Below are positions 1-51,900 of a DNA stretch of 64,000 nt, in pieces. The stretch covers positions 13,610,569 to 13,674,568 of the forward strand of contig OZ025267.1 of assembly GCA_964019165.1 (NCBI GenBank), read 5' to 3'. Position 1 is the stretch's first letter; every line of letters starts with the position of its first letter. Source of the DNA: Mastigias papua. Its lineage: Eukaryota; Cnidaria; Scyphozoa; Rhizostomeae; Mastigiidae. The notes below the pieces were generated by a model. The model saw nothing but the letters and a program-made list of their open reading frames with translations. It had not been told where the DNA came from and searched no databases. Both the position numbers and the translations under genes were made by a program.

Positions 1-749
1 TGCTTCAGAGTCAAAGCTTTCTTTCTCATTTGTTCTTATGTCTCTAGCTCACTTCGCGATATCCTCTAGCATTCTTGGTCCGGTTGGTAGGAGTATTTGA
101 AAGAACTTCAAAACATGCGCAAATAGTGCTCCTCTTAGTTGGTCTGATGATGATAAGATCGACTGTATGAGGTATGGCTCATGTAAAATTTACTTGAGCA
201 CCTCAATTGTCTGAGGATACCGATGTTGGTCTTTTCGAAGGAATCCCAGAGGACGACGTTTCTTTAGAAGATGTCCCAGGACTAACAATTGACTCGAATA
301 ATTCTGATGAAGTTGAGAACATTATTATTGGCTAATTCTTTATAAGCTTATGCATCTGCTAGCAAAGTTCTTGTGTCACAAATAATGCCGAAAACAAACA
401 TTTATAAGAACATTCGTACAAATTTTTACCTTGTGTCAGTAGTAAGCTCCCCCCCTCTAGAAACGAAGAAAACAACTAAGCCCCCTAGGTCTTAACAGAG
501 CGTTAACGGTATTCTAACATTTGCTAAAACTGCCAGTTCTTAGCTGTCAATGCTTAATCTTAAAAGTTTATAATACAAAATTATCACACTGTAGGGGCGT
601 CTTCCATACTTTAATAATAACATTCTTAAAGAAGGCATAGCAAATTACAGTAAACTCAACTACATTTGAAAGCTAGAGTTTGGTATTTCAGTGTTTCTAA
701 AGCAATATATTTCGGGACTAACATTGACAGTAAATTTTTTGGCAAACAA
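1..749. other. No gene recognised, left edge
   Basis: AT-rich sequence with only short frames. It should contain the last carrier exon if the final intron ended here, but I find no minus-strand match to the expected C-terminal carrier residues (an Arg-Ala-Phe-Pro-Ala-Asn-Ala type segment). Confidence 0.5.
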
Positions 750-760
750 GCTCCTGACAT
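750..760. repeat. Target-site duplication, left copy (3' side of RTE)
   Basis: GCTCCTGACAT directly abuts the triplet tail of the RTE element and is repeated exactly at 4074-4084. The last two bases can equally be read as the start of the ATG-type tail. Confidence 0.9.
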
Positions 761-3700
761 CATCATCATTCTGTGCCATGCTTCATAGCGTTGGCTACCA
801 TGGATGTCCATCTTTCACGGTTCCAAGTGCACGAAATCGTTTGTGTTGGCTTGTCTTTTTGCAACCATACCGTCATACTGTCAAGTATCTTCTCTCTCTG
901 TCTACCCCTGCTTCTTTTTCCATCAATTTTTCCTGTCGTCACTAAATGTTCCAATTCTTTTCTTCTCATCACGTGTCCAAAGAACACTGCTTGTCTCTTC
1001 CTTGTTTTTTTAACTAATGACCTCGTTGTCCCTGCCCTTTCAAGTACTTCTTCATTTCTAATCTTGTCCACATACGAGATTCTAAGCATTCTGCGAAGGA
1101 ACCACATCTCAGTCGCCTTTAATCTATTTTCTATTTCCTTGCTGATAGTCCATGCTTCACAGCCATACATCAATACTGGCAATATGTAACAGTCAAGTAC
1201 TCTTCGACGAACTTTCATTGACATACTTTGGTTAATAAGAAGGTGTTTCATTTGCCCAAAAACCTTTTTCGCTTGCATTATTCTCGCAGTTACTTCAGCC
1301 TTGCATTTGCCATCTGCTGATATCTGTGTGCCAAGGTACTTGAAATTACGCACTTGTTTTAATAATTTGTTCCCTATCCTAATCGCACAAGTTGGTGAAT
1401 CTTTCTTTTTTGATATCACCATGGTTTCTGTTTTCTTAATATTCAGACTCAATCCCATAATTCCACTCTCTTCGTTGATCGTATGTACTAAGTCTTGTAA
1501 TTCTTCTTCTCTTCCTGCTATCAACACAATATCATCAGCATACCTGAGGTTATTAATGTTTGCACCCCCTATTCTTATTCCAGGTCTATCTTTTATAGTT
1601 CTTAATATGATCTCACTATAAAGTGAAAACAATTCAGGTGAGAGTACACACCCCTGTCTTACTCCCTTTTCGATCTTTTGATACCCACTGATGTTGTTAT
1701 TTACCTTAATCGCTGCAGTTTGTTGCCAGTACATATTTTTGATTAATTGTAAATCCTTACCATCTATATTTATATCTTGAAGCATTTGTATAAGCTTGTC
1801 ATGTTTTACGGTGTCAAAAGCCTTGGAAAAGTCTATAAAACATAAGTATAGGTCTTGTTGGACTTCAATCGATCTTTCTATAACTGTTCTTAATATATAT
1901 ATTGCGTTCGTGGTTCCTTTTCCAGCAACAAATCCACATTGCTCTTGTGCAATCTCTGGTCCTGTCTTATTCCTTATTCTGTTCAGTATTATCCTAAGCA
2001 AGATCTTTGTAAGATGGCTCATTAAACTTATAGTCCTGTGTAGCTCGCATTCAATTGCACCTGCTTTTTTTGGGAGTGCAATAAATATAGATTTTGAAAG
2101 ATCGTCTGGTATTTGACCAGTCTCATATATGTTATTAAGAATTTTAGTGATTTGATCTACCCCGAACTCTTCCAGTGCTTCCAGCAGTTCTATGTTGATG
2201 CTGTCAGGCCCTAACGCTTTCCCCTTTTTAATCTTTTTCATTGCATATTCTACTTCACTTTTGAGTATCTGTGGTCCTTCTGAGTTAGTTCTGATTCTGA
2301 AATGCTCATTTCTTTCATTATCACCATATAAATCTTTAATATACTCTTCCCATCTCTCTAGTATCTTTTCCTTTTCCATAATAATATATCCTTCTTTTGA
2401 CTTTATACACCCTGTGCTTGAGCATGCTTTCCTTCTACCTGTGATTTCATTAATCTTTTTGTACATTGATCTTAAATCTTTGCCATGAAAGTCTTCAACT
2501 TCTCTGCAACTTTTAGTTAGCCAAAGCTCTTTTGCCTCCTTACATTTAGTTCTTATCATTCTATGTACTGTTTCATATTCCTCACTGTTTCTTTTAAGCT
2601 CTCTCCTATTTTCCATCAGATTCAATATTTCATCAGTCATCCATTTCTGTTTTGCGTTTCTTTTCACTTTTGGGATAATTTCCTGTGCAGCTTTGTTGAT
2701 ACACTCTCTCAGATTTTCCCATTGTTTTTCGATGCCATCTAGTCCCTGTAATGCTTCAAATTTATTTCTAACTTCAGTTGAATATAGTCTCCTTAATTCT
2801 GGATCGGTATTCAGCATAGCATAATCCATCAAAGATTCTTTCCTGGTGTTTCTTAATTTCTTTAATTTGAGCCTAATTTTGCTGATAATAGGGACGTGGT
2901 CACTGTAACAATCTGCTCCTGGATACGTTTTACAAGAGATGAGTGAGTTTCTAAACCTCGTTTTCATCACGACATAATCTATTTGATTTCTTATGTTGTC
3001 ACCAGGACTCTTCCATGTCCACAAACGTCTAGGTGGCTGACAGAAGATAGTATTTCCAATGATCATTCCATGTTCTTTCACCCATTCCACCAGGCGGTTT
3101 CCTCTCTCATTTCTTTGACCCAGCCCATATGCTCCCATATTCTCGTCTCTGCTGCCTTTTCCTACCTTTGCATTAAAATCCCCCTGTATGATAGTATTAT
3201 CAGTTGATTTACATTGCTTCATAGCTGTTTCCAATTCACTGTAAAACTTGTCCAACTCCTCATCAGTACTATCAGAAGTCGGGGCGTATACTTGAATGAT
3301 GTTTATATCAAGTGGCTTCGCATCTAGCTTTATCATACAAACTCTATCTGACAATGTCCAAAAACCCTTTAGAGATCTGGCGTGCTCTTCATCCATTATA
3401 AATCCAACCCCATTTTCATGCTTTTGCCCTCCTGAGTAAATGACAGTTTTCTTTCCTGAGGAAATTTTACCAGCTCCTGTCCATCTTACTTCACATATTC
3501 CAAGTATGTTGATCACTAATCTATCCATTTCCTTTTTGATATTTTCTAACTTTCCAGATTGATATAACGTTCTGACATTCCATGTAGCAATTTTGACAGA
3601 TTTTACTCTACTTCTACTTTTATGTTTACCAGCAGTCGCTTGATAACGGTCGAGGTTCACCTGCTGATCATGAGTACCTCTACCGGACGAGGGTTCTCCA

Positions 3701-4073
3701 CTCGAGCCCCCATTAACGTCGTTCACTTCAATTCGGTTAAGACTTTGTTCCATGATTGTTCTTGGGAAGTTACAGCAGTGGTTTCCCGTTGCCTTCTGCC
3801 GGATTTATCTTCCAGTTTTCTCTGATAGCCTTTGATGATCCAACATCACTCTGCAAGGCAGCAGAATAAAGTTGTGGATGGCCGTTGACTCACTAGAGTT
3901 CATCCGCCCTTTGTCAGGTATTATTTTTAGTCCTGCAGGGTTCCACTACCCTCCTCATCCAGCAGTAATCTAGATGGGGGTGTCAGTTTAGTCGCCGACA
4001 ACACGACCATGTACAGGTAGTATCGGATTACATGGTTACCAATAGCAGGGAATTAGACCCTGACCTGACAGTG
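761..4073 (-). mobile_element. Full-length RTE-clade non-LTR retrotransposon, intact
   Basis: A 3.3-kb element inserted on the minus strand and bounded by identical 11-bp direct repeats (750-760 and 4074-4084). It has about 320 bp of 5' leader (3754-4073), one uninterrupted 995-residue frame (766-3753) and a 3' end that consists almost only of a short ATG/TGA triplet tail next to the duplication. RTE-clade elements are about 3.2 kb, have an APE-type endonuclease followed by reverse transcriptase, and often end in short simple repeats, so this fits a complete copy. The intact frame and perfect duplications indicate a recent insertion. It lies left of the last carrier exon found, so it is either in that gene's intron or just 3' of it. 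Confidence 0.93.
766..3753 (-). CDS. RTE-type endonuclease / reverse transcriptase polyprotein
   Basis: A 995-residue frame starting at the ATG at 3753; the reading frame is closed by a TAA about 50 bases upstream. Residues about 53-290 form an APE-like endonuclease: TWNVRT (57-62) with Asn59, Glu88 in CEVRW, YAP (156-158), GDFN (191-194) and the SDH triad end at 284-286. Residues about 490-770 are reverse transcriptase: FIDFSKAFD (639-647) with Asp641, VRQGCVLSP (698-706) and RYADD (737-741) with both catalytic aspartates. The C-terminal part (about 800-960) has the LPVLMYGCEAW and GHVMRR segments usual in this clade. The protein nicks target DNA and reverse transcribes its own RNA at the nick. 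All catalytic residues I can check are present, with no stop or frameshift. In databases such genes are often misnamed craniofacial development protein 2-like. Confidence 0.95.
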   Translation of the reverse strand: MEQSLNRIEVNDVNGGSSGEPSSGRGTHDQQVNLDRYQATAGKHKSRSRVKSVKIATWNVRTLYQSGKLENIKKEMDRLVINILGICEVRWTGAGKISSGKKTVIYSGGQKHENGVGFIMDEEHARSLKGFWTLSDRVCMIKLDAKPLDINIIQVYAPTSDSTDEELDKFYSELETAMKQCKSTDNTIIQGDFNAKVGKGSRDENMGAYGLGQRNERGNRLVEWVKEHGMIIGNTIFCQPPRRLWTWKSPGDNIRNQIDYVVMKTRFRNSLISCKTYPGADCYSDHVPIISKIRLKLKKLRNTRKESLMDYAMLNTDPELRRLYSTEVRNKFEALQGLDGIEKQWENLRECINKAAQEIIPKVKRNAKQKWMTDEILNLMENRRELKRNSEEYETVHRMIRTKCKEAKELWLTKSCREVEDFHGKDLRSMYKKINEITGRRKACSSTGCIKSKEGYIIMEKEKILERWEEYIKDLYGDNERNEHFRIRTNSEGPQILKSEVEYAMKKIKKGKALGPDSINIELLEALEEFGVDQITKILNNIYETGQIPDDLSKSIFIALPKKAGAIECELHRTISLMSHLTKILLRIILNRIRNKTGPEIAQEQCGFVAGKGTTNAIYILRTVIERSIEVQQDLYLCFIDFSKAFDTVKHDKLIQMLQDINIDGKDLQLIKNMYWQQTAAIKVNNNISGYQKIEKGVRQGCVLSPELFSLYSEIILRTIKDRPGIRIGGANINNLRYADDIVLIAGREEELQDLVHTINEESGIMGLSLNIKKTETMVISKKKDSPTCAIRIGNKLLKQVRNFKYLGTQISADGKCKAEVTARIMQAKKVFGQMKHLLINQSMSMKVRRRVLDCYILPVLMYGCEAWTISKEIENRLKATEMWFLRRMLRISYVDKIRNEEVLERAGTTRSLVKKTRKRQAVFFGHVMRRKELEHLVTTGKIDGKRSRGRQREKILDSMTVWLQKDKPTQTISCTWNRERWTSMVANAMKHGTE

Positions 4074-4084
4074 GCTCCTGACAT
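4074..4084. repeat. Target-site duplication, right copy (5' side of RTE)
   Basis: GCTCCTGACAT, identical to 750-760. It marks the 5' boundary of the RTE element, and since the whole leader is still attached this suggests little or no 5' truncation. Confidence 0.9.
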
Positions 4085-5027
4085 AACGAATGAAAAAGAT
4101 TGTACTTTATGAGCCAATTTCAGGTGAGTCGTATATGGAGATTCTACATGCACTTGTAATAAGTTAGGAGTGCAACATAGAAAATAAGCTTATTTGCTTA
4201 CCAAAAGCTTTCACGGTATATCTGGCAAGTTCTTTTTCGAAAATTATAATAAGAATGACTTTAAAACCTTCTCTCATACATAAGTTGTGAAAGGAGAAGT
4301 TTAAAAAAAAAAAAAAAAAAAATAACATGCATCATGATATTGCAACGTACGTTTCGCTTGAAACTGCCCCAAGGACAAAAGGCAATAATATCTAAACGGA
4401 GAGAACTAACTCGGCAAAACTGAATCTGAGATCTTTAGGTCCAATATGTTTTGGCCTTATATACAGTGAAATAAAATCCTCTTTCTCAGGAAAATGTGTT
4501 TGGTACAATAATTTGTCATGCCACCGTCCTAAAATCCCCTTTCAAGTATTTAAAGGTACTCCTTCAACACTTTCATCAATTTTTTCATAAAGAAATCTCA
4601 ATAGTGCTATAACGTTGTCTCATTTCTAGTTCTAAGGCATGACGAAAATTTTCCTGTAAAAATTAAGATGGAAGGCGCCCCCACAGTGTGATAATAATTT
4701 TGTTAAGTAAATTTTCTAAAGTTACTGCTCTTAACTGCTGAAAGCCGTCTTTTTAGTAAGGAGTTCGAGTACTATTATCAAAGGAAACTCAAACGAACAC
4801 AACCAGTATAGAAACAGTTGTGAGTTGCCCAAATTAGCAGGACGTGAAATTCCATTTAGTCAATGTATTAAATAGAACTGAAGCTTCAAATACACGTGAT
4901 AAAGTGGTTAAGGAGCAATAGCTACTCAAAATTGAATAGAATCCAATATGAACCAAAAAATTCAAGTCATTTGTAATGAACTCGTTCTTGTCCAATTTTC
5001 AAAAACAACTAAGTTTAAGAATCTTAC
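4085..5027. other. Carrier-gene last intron, non-coding
   Basis: No frame resembling a carrier exon or a transposon protein. A 20-base A run (4303-4322) is the only distinctive feature. Confidence 0.5.
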
Positions 5028-46352
<41,325 letters not shown>

Positions 46353-46665
46353 CAAGGTGGAGATTTGTTCAAGTACTATTGATAAACTACTATTCGAGCT
46401 TTACCAACCAACTTTCCTTTACGATTTATCGTCGCCTGTAACCCTCAAGTATTTTCTGTGTTCTCCTTCTGGGCGGAGTCTTTTTTATTCGAGATAACAT
46501 GCTTACACGGACGAATTACCTATAACACTACTTAGAAAACATTTTACTACACTACAAAGACGATACCCCGAGGAGCAAAATATTCAGACTCCCCTGGACC
46601 ATTCATTATAAGACATTACTAAACTAGAATTGAAAATACGATCACAAACTACATATATACCAATG

Positions 46666-46671
46666 ATTAAA
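46666..46671 (+). other. Candidate polyadenylation signal of RUVBL1
   Basis: ATTAAA, 314 bases after the RUVBL1 stop codon, is the first hexamer of this type I find downstream. Its use is inferred. It is close to the 46715-46830 dispersed repeat. Confidence 0.3.
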
Positions 46672-46689
46672 GAAGGAAGTTTGATTCGC

Positions 46690-47250
46690 AGCTGATGTCG
46701 AGGTGGTAAACTCAAAAAAGTAAGTGGCAACCGCCGTGCTCCCTCGTGCAGCGTCCCCCACCGGCCGCAATGCTACGCCGGTGCATGATGGAATATGGGA
46801 AATCTAGTTGTGGCACTCGACATCAACTGTAGAAAATGCGTACGCCACTATGAAAAGTACGAGAAAGGACTAAATGCTGGTACCATGAGAAATTGTCTAT
46901 ATTAGCTTAACCAAATCAACCGGTTTTATGAATGAAATTTATGGTCAATAGGAGTATACTTTTGTTTGTGTTATCCTAGAGGTCTTTATCAACTTACAGT
47001 AAAAGCTTTATTTGACCAATATTTGAGAGACTGTTGATCTGGAAAAATGGTTGTAACAACTACGAAATTTCAGCGAGAAGATCACATCGTTGGACATCAA
47101 ATGACGGATAGAGCAACAAAACGTGTTCCGTATCCTCAATTCCATCATTATTTGGACACAATGGGTTCATTGTATCCTTAAAATTTTGCTAAAATTTGTC
47201 GAAATTCAGTTTACGAAGACCGCATTCAAGGTAGATGAGACCTTGCTGTG
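46690..47250 (-). pseudogene. LINE C-terminal fragment with CPNNDGIEDTEH block
   Basis: Minus-strand reading gives MNPLCPNNDGIEDTEHVLLL then SFDVQRCDLLAEIS and, downstream, QINSLSNIG: the zinc-knuckle-like end (CPxC...DTEHxLxxC) of jockey-type LINE proteins. Stops interrupt it. It is just 3' of RUVBL1 and partly overlaps the 46715-46830 repeat on the other strand. Confidence 0.55.
46715..46830 (+). repeat. Dispersed repeat, CpG-rich copy
   Basis: GC-rich for this window, with many CpGs (GGCAACCGCCGTGCTCCCTC, CACCGGCCGCAATGCTACGC), ending GATGGAATATGGGA. It matches the minus strand of 24455-24575. Confidence 0.7.
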
Positions 47251-48857
47251 TAGGCAAATTTGACAGAAAAAACTAGAAATGCTCTCTAAATCTTTTTGCC
47301 AAAAATCTAGTAGGTAATAAATTCATGATAATGATCAGATACAGTGAGATTTTAGCATAATATGTAGTTCAATAACTTAAAAGATTGGCTTAAGTCTCTG
47401 TAATATTTTACACTTTCGATATTCATCATGGGAGGCCAACCTTCGAAAAACAATGGAATGAAAAAGATCAAAACTACAGCAAAAGTAAAGTGGTACATAC
47501 GGCAAAGATGAGCTAAAATTTGCCATACTATTCAAATATGCTTTAGTCCGAAATATGCCTTTTAAGCCATCATGGATTGCAAAATTTAAAAACTTGTATC
47601 GTCTGGCCCAGTCATGGCGGTTCCTCCTATTTCACTAAGGTTATTAGCCTCCCAGGCATAACCACAGGGTGCATTCCTTGTAAATGGCCATGATTATTGA
47701 TTTATTCATGATTCACACTTCTACAAGGTCACTAAGGCTGTTGTTGGTAAATTGCAAGTTTTACTGGGGCCACCTTAGTGAATTATTGCTTTGGAACCCC
47801 AAGATAAAACGGGAATGCTACGCTACTGATTACATCTGCCAAATTTGCATAAATACTGCAGACATCTATATATAACTTTCTAGATATAAATTTTATGTAA
47901 TTCGGAGAGCTCTATTTTGCTTGTTTTGCACAGTGCTCAACACTGATTTTATGAAATTGTCACAGACAAGATTCCACAAGCTTCTTTTTTCAATCCCGAC
48001 AGACATATACTTCCAGAACATATATATTTTAGGAAATCTTGCTTGTGGCATTTGAGGATATTGTCCAAAATATGTCGAATTTCACCCAAAAACTAGTGCT
48101 AATTTTGCCGTATTTTTGTATCAAAACCGTAAAATTGATACGTTTTGTAGCTTAGATTCCTTGAAAATCCTAAAATCATGTACATCCAGTTAACTAATTT
48201 CCATGACCAAAAAATTAGTATACTATCTCAAGTGTCAACCACGATTCCTAAGGGTTTAGATAATTTCTAATGTTCAATTCATAGTCTCTGTGACCCCAGA
48301 TGAAATACACTTTCGTCTGATATTCAGATGCTTATAACTTAAGATAGAATAAGTCTTTCCAGTTATTTTGTGTATTGTATAGCCGGACATTTTTTCTGCT
48401 TCGAGAAGAACTAGAACATGTAACAATCTGGAGGGGTCACACTTTCAAAATTTCCAAGCTCCTGCCCACTGTGCAGTGCTCATCATCCCAATGCATTCTT
48501 TTCTGGCCTAGCACTGAAAAAACTTAAGAGCCCCTGTCTTATTGTATTAGTCATTTATCAACACAGTTTGAGTAGCATTCGTACTTCGTATATCATTATT
48601 AGTTTCTTTTCCTACCTGAATCTCGTACTAGCACACTAGTCTTGTCTCACCCGTTCCAGCATGTAAATTATTCTTCCTGGCTGAGCAGGTAACCAGTCTC
48701 TAACTGGTAAAGATAAATTACTTCTTTGCAAACTCATTATGTGTAAACCTGTGTTCTTGCAGATATAATAAAAACCTGCTTAAAAGACACTTTCTTTCAT
48801 GGTCGTAGGCTAAAAAGGTTCTTATAAAGGACATCATAAATATTTGTGTGTAGTAGC
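47251..48857. other. Intergenic, nothing recognised
   Basis: AT-rich, short frames only. Confidence 0.4.
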
Positions 48858-49340
48858 TCATGAGAAAAACTGTTTCCTGCTTAGTATGCATTGAGAAAAG
48901 TTCTCTTGAAAGAAGGCTCCCAGTTCCTTGCTGAACCAGTCAAGGTCAAAATTTCGTATTTTATTTATAGAAATCTGAAGAATTTTATGGTACAGGTTCT
49001 TAAATGTTGTGGTTCTTTTATGCGGGCTTTTGCAGTAGATGATACCTTGCTCTGTACCTTTAGCAGAGGCACTTATTTCTGGTGTCATTTTGTTCTTCTG
49101 AATTGTTTGGATATTTGAGGTTGCAATGAAGACGTCTTTCTTTCCTTTCAACAATGTTGCTTTGGAGCTTTTTAGATGGTTTCGATGTCTTAGTTGTTTT
49201 TGACTTAGTAGCTGATTCTTCTATTGCAACCTGAGACATGGTTGCAGTACATGCTAATTGGTTTCGAATTCGGGATGATCGTATTAGGACTTGTATCGTT
49301 AACTCTCTTGCTTTCGAAAGCCTGATAAGCACTTGTGGTC
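48858..49340 (-). pseudogene. Possible LINE endonuclease N-terminal fragment
   Basis: Two overlapping minus-strand frames: one basic and Ser/Thr-rich (49060-49332), the next with TSNIQTIQKNKMTPEISASA and KGTEQGIIYC, reminiscent of the TxNxRTL...EL...DIIxIQE start of APE endonucleases. Key residues are altered and the frame shifts, so it would be inactive. Weak call. Confidence 0.35.
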
Positions 49341-49683
49341 GCTACTCCATACATGTGTGAGCAGTGCTCTGTTAAAGAGCATTTGTGACTTCCTGAAGTA
49401 TGCAGCAGTAGTTGATATGTGTAGCCTGACCACCCAGTAGAGAATCAGCTTATCAGAGATTTGATTACTGTCTCTTCAATCATCCAACATCCTGCATCCC
49501 GATGTTTCATCCTAACCTTGGTGGTTTGGCTTCTAGGTCCCATGTCTTGCCAATGGAAAACTCGAGATTTTATCCTGCACTGCCTATTGGATATCCATTG
49601 CGAACCTCAATATCTAGAGGTAATTCCCCTGTTCGCAACCTTAGGGAGTTCGTGCATGAGACATGAATTCGCTGCAGCATAAA

Positions 49684-49684
<1 letters not shown>

Positions 49685-49718
<34 letters not shown>
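49685..49718. repeat. (ATT)n microsatellite
   Basis: About 11 ATT units. Confidence 0.97.
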
Positions 49719-49719
<1 letters not shown>

Positions 49720-50344
49720 AGCATTAATTACAGTTACAGTCTATTAACTTCTGAGATAGTATACAGATAAAAAGAAAATGTACCTATTAACTATATATTT
49801 TACAGTTGCAGTTTTCCCCTTTCCTAGTTTTCCGCCTTCTGAAAGCTGCCACGCTTTTATAGAGCTACTAAATTGCTGGTGATTAGTTAAGTTATTGGCA
49901 AAAGGCCACTGTACTCCAATGTAGACCCATTGAGTGAAAAGTAGCATGTTAGCAAAATCATATCGAAGTTTTGAAGGAAAATCATTTAAGCACCCAGCAT
50001 CTGACAAAAGCCTTCATTAATTGATATCAGAAACAACTTATTTGATGATTGATTCCGAGTCCTGTATTGATTTAATATTCATTTATCAACCTGATCTAGT
50101 TATTGAGTCTGGTGTTCTTTGGTCTCTTCGAACTTCGATTTCATTTTGATGATAATTCTCAAAATGGGAAATAAGCAACTCAAACAGCTTGATAAGCTGG
50201 GGCAATTATTGATAACATGCCATTTTATGAAAAAGAAACAGGCATTTCTGGAAAGGAAACATGCAAGAAACGAACATTTCAGCGATGAGGTTGAAAGTAG
50301 CTTCTACATATATCGCATATCAAGTGTGAAAATAAACAGTATAT

Positions 50345-51140
50345 TTAGTGCATGTAAAGAAAAAAGTAGCTGTTTCACAAGTGTCAATATTAGGACCTTT
50401 ATTGTTAAATGTTTTTATAAACAACAGCTGTTTCTTTGCAAATAAAGCACACATTTGTAACTATGCTGATGAAACCACTGTCTATGCAAACCATACAAAT
50501 CTCAATACTATCATTAACAAATTAAAGCAGATGGCTCTGTCCTAGCCAATTGGTTTTCTAGCAACTTTATGAAACTGAATGATGATAAATGTCAACTAGA
50601 AAAATCTTTGGCAACCAAATAAATGACGCAACGATCAAAACTGGAAATGCAGAGATAAAAGAGAGTACCAGTGAAAAAGTGTTTGGTATTACTTTTGAAA
50701 ACTAAACTTTAAAAAGCATGTTGAAGATCTATGTAGAAAAGCTAATCAAAAGCTCCATGCACTTGCTCGAGTAAATAATTCAATAGATGCAACTAAAGTA
50801 GAGACTTTGATGAACACTTTTATCAAGTTGTAATTTAATTATTGCCCTTTGGTATGGATGTTCCATGACAGAGGTAGCAATTCTAAAATACATCGAATTC
50901 AGGAAGGGCCTAACTGCTGGTGTGTAGAGAAGGTGGGAGAGACTTAGAAAAAATGATAGAAATGAAAGAATTGTATTTAACACATCATAAACGCAATCGG
51001 CAATTGCTAATGATTGAAATTTATAAAGCAAATAGCAACCTCAGTTCACAATTCATGAAAGATGCAGCAATTATAACCTAGGAAGTGATAATCATTTGCA
51101 GTTGCGAAAAGTTGTGACCACTGTTTCCGTACGGTACCGA
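50345..51140 (+). pseudogene. Jockey/CR1-like LINE reverse transcriptase fragment
   Basis: Plus-strand motifs in order: VSQVSILGPLLLNVFINN (50365-50420), ICNYADETTVYANHTN (about 50450-50500), NWFSSNFMKLNDDKC (near 50560), FNYCPLVWMF (near 50840) and a C-terminal block near 51000-51120 (LMIEIYKANSN, SSQFMKDAA). The catalytic box is YADE instead of YADD, and several frame changes break the chain, so it is inactive. It runs into the 51164 pentanucleotide array. Confidence 0.8.
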
Positions 51141-51163
51141 AAATATCAATTTCAGAGGCTAAT

Positions 51164-51305
51164 ATACTATACTATACTATACTATAATATGCTATACTAT
51201 GCTATACTATACTGTACTATACTATACTATACTATACTATACTATACTATACTATACTATACTATACTATACTATACTATACTATACTATACTATACTAT
51301 ACTAA
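51164..51305. repeat. (ACTAT)n pentanucleotide array
   Basis: About 28 units of ACTAT, with some variant units (GCTAT, ACTGT) at the left end and cleaner units to the right. Confidence 0.97.
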
Positions 51306-51349
51306 TTATACTAGTCTCAATAGTAAATAGTGTCTATAGCAAACTCTTG

Positions 51350-51900
51350 ACGGAGACCAGGCTAGTGGCTCGCTTTGATAATTTGGGAGGCTATTCCAAA
51401 GTTTAGTACCCTATATAAGAAACTTTTCTTGCCAGTTGATTGTAGAGGGATTGGCCAAATTTACCACAAACAAGTCAGAGAGGTATTGCAGGGCGAACCG
51501 ATTTAATGGTTTGAACTTCATAACTCGTGATTCAATCTGTATCATCCCATTACTCGAATTGCTGCCGGTGATGATTCTGGCGGCTCGATTTTGAAGTTTC
51601 TGTAGCTGGTGGATTCCGGGTGCACCACACACACCTCAAATAGAACAGCAGTACCGGAAACTGGAGCCAATGATACTATAGTAGCGAATTTTAACTGAAT
51701 AGAAAGGAAGGTATCTTTTTGCATATCTTAGCATCCCAAAAGATTGTGAAATTTTTTTTTGATGTTTCCTGAATATGCCTCTTTCAACCAAGAGAACTGT
51801 CAATGTGAACTCCTAGATATTTGGTGTTTTGAACAGCTCCTAGGGTTTCACTGCGCATTTGCAGATTTAGTTGATAAAAGTTATATTTGGATAATATTTT
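51350..51900 (-). pseudogene. LINE reverse transcriptase C-terminal fragment, second family
   Basis: Minus-strand reading gives HIDSSL, then AKRYLPFYSVKIRYYS, then IHQLQKLQNRAARIITGSN (about 51545-51605) and ALQYLSDLFVVN, ending TKLWNSLP near 51385. This is the well-conserved thumb/C-terminal part of CR1/jockey-like elements. Stops and frameshifts are present, and the segment between TGSN and the ESRVMKFK block is shortened. Opposite in orientation to the neighbouring 50345-51140 fragment. Confidence 0.8.

Noticed and set aside
691..3825. Many plus-strand frames of 67-138 residues
   Set aside because: They are antisense shadows of the intact RTE frame and have no motif of their own.
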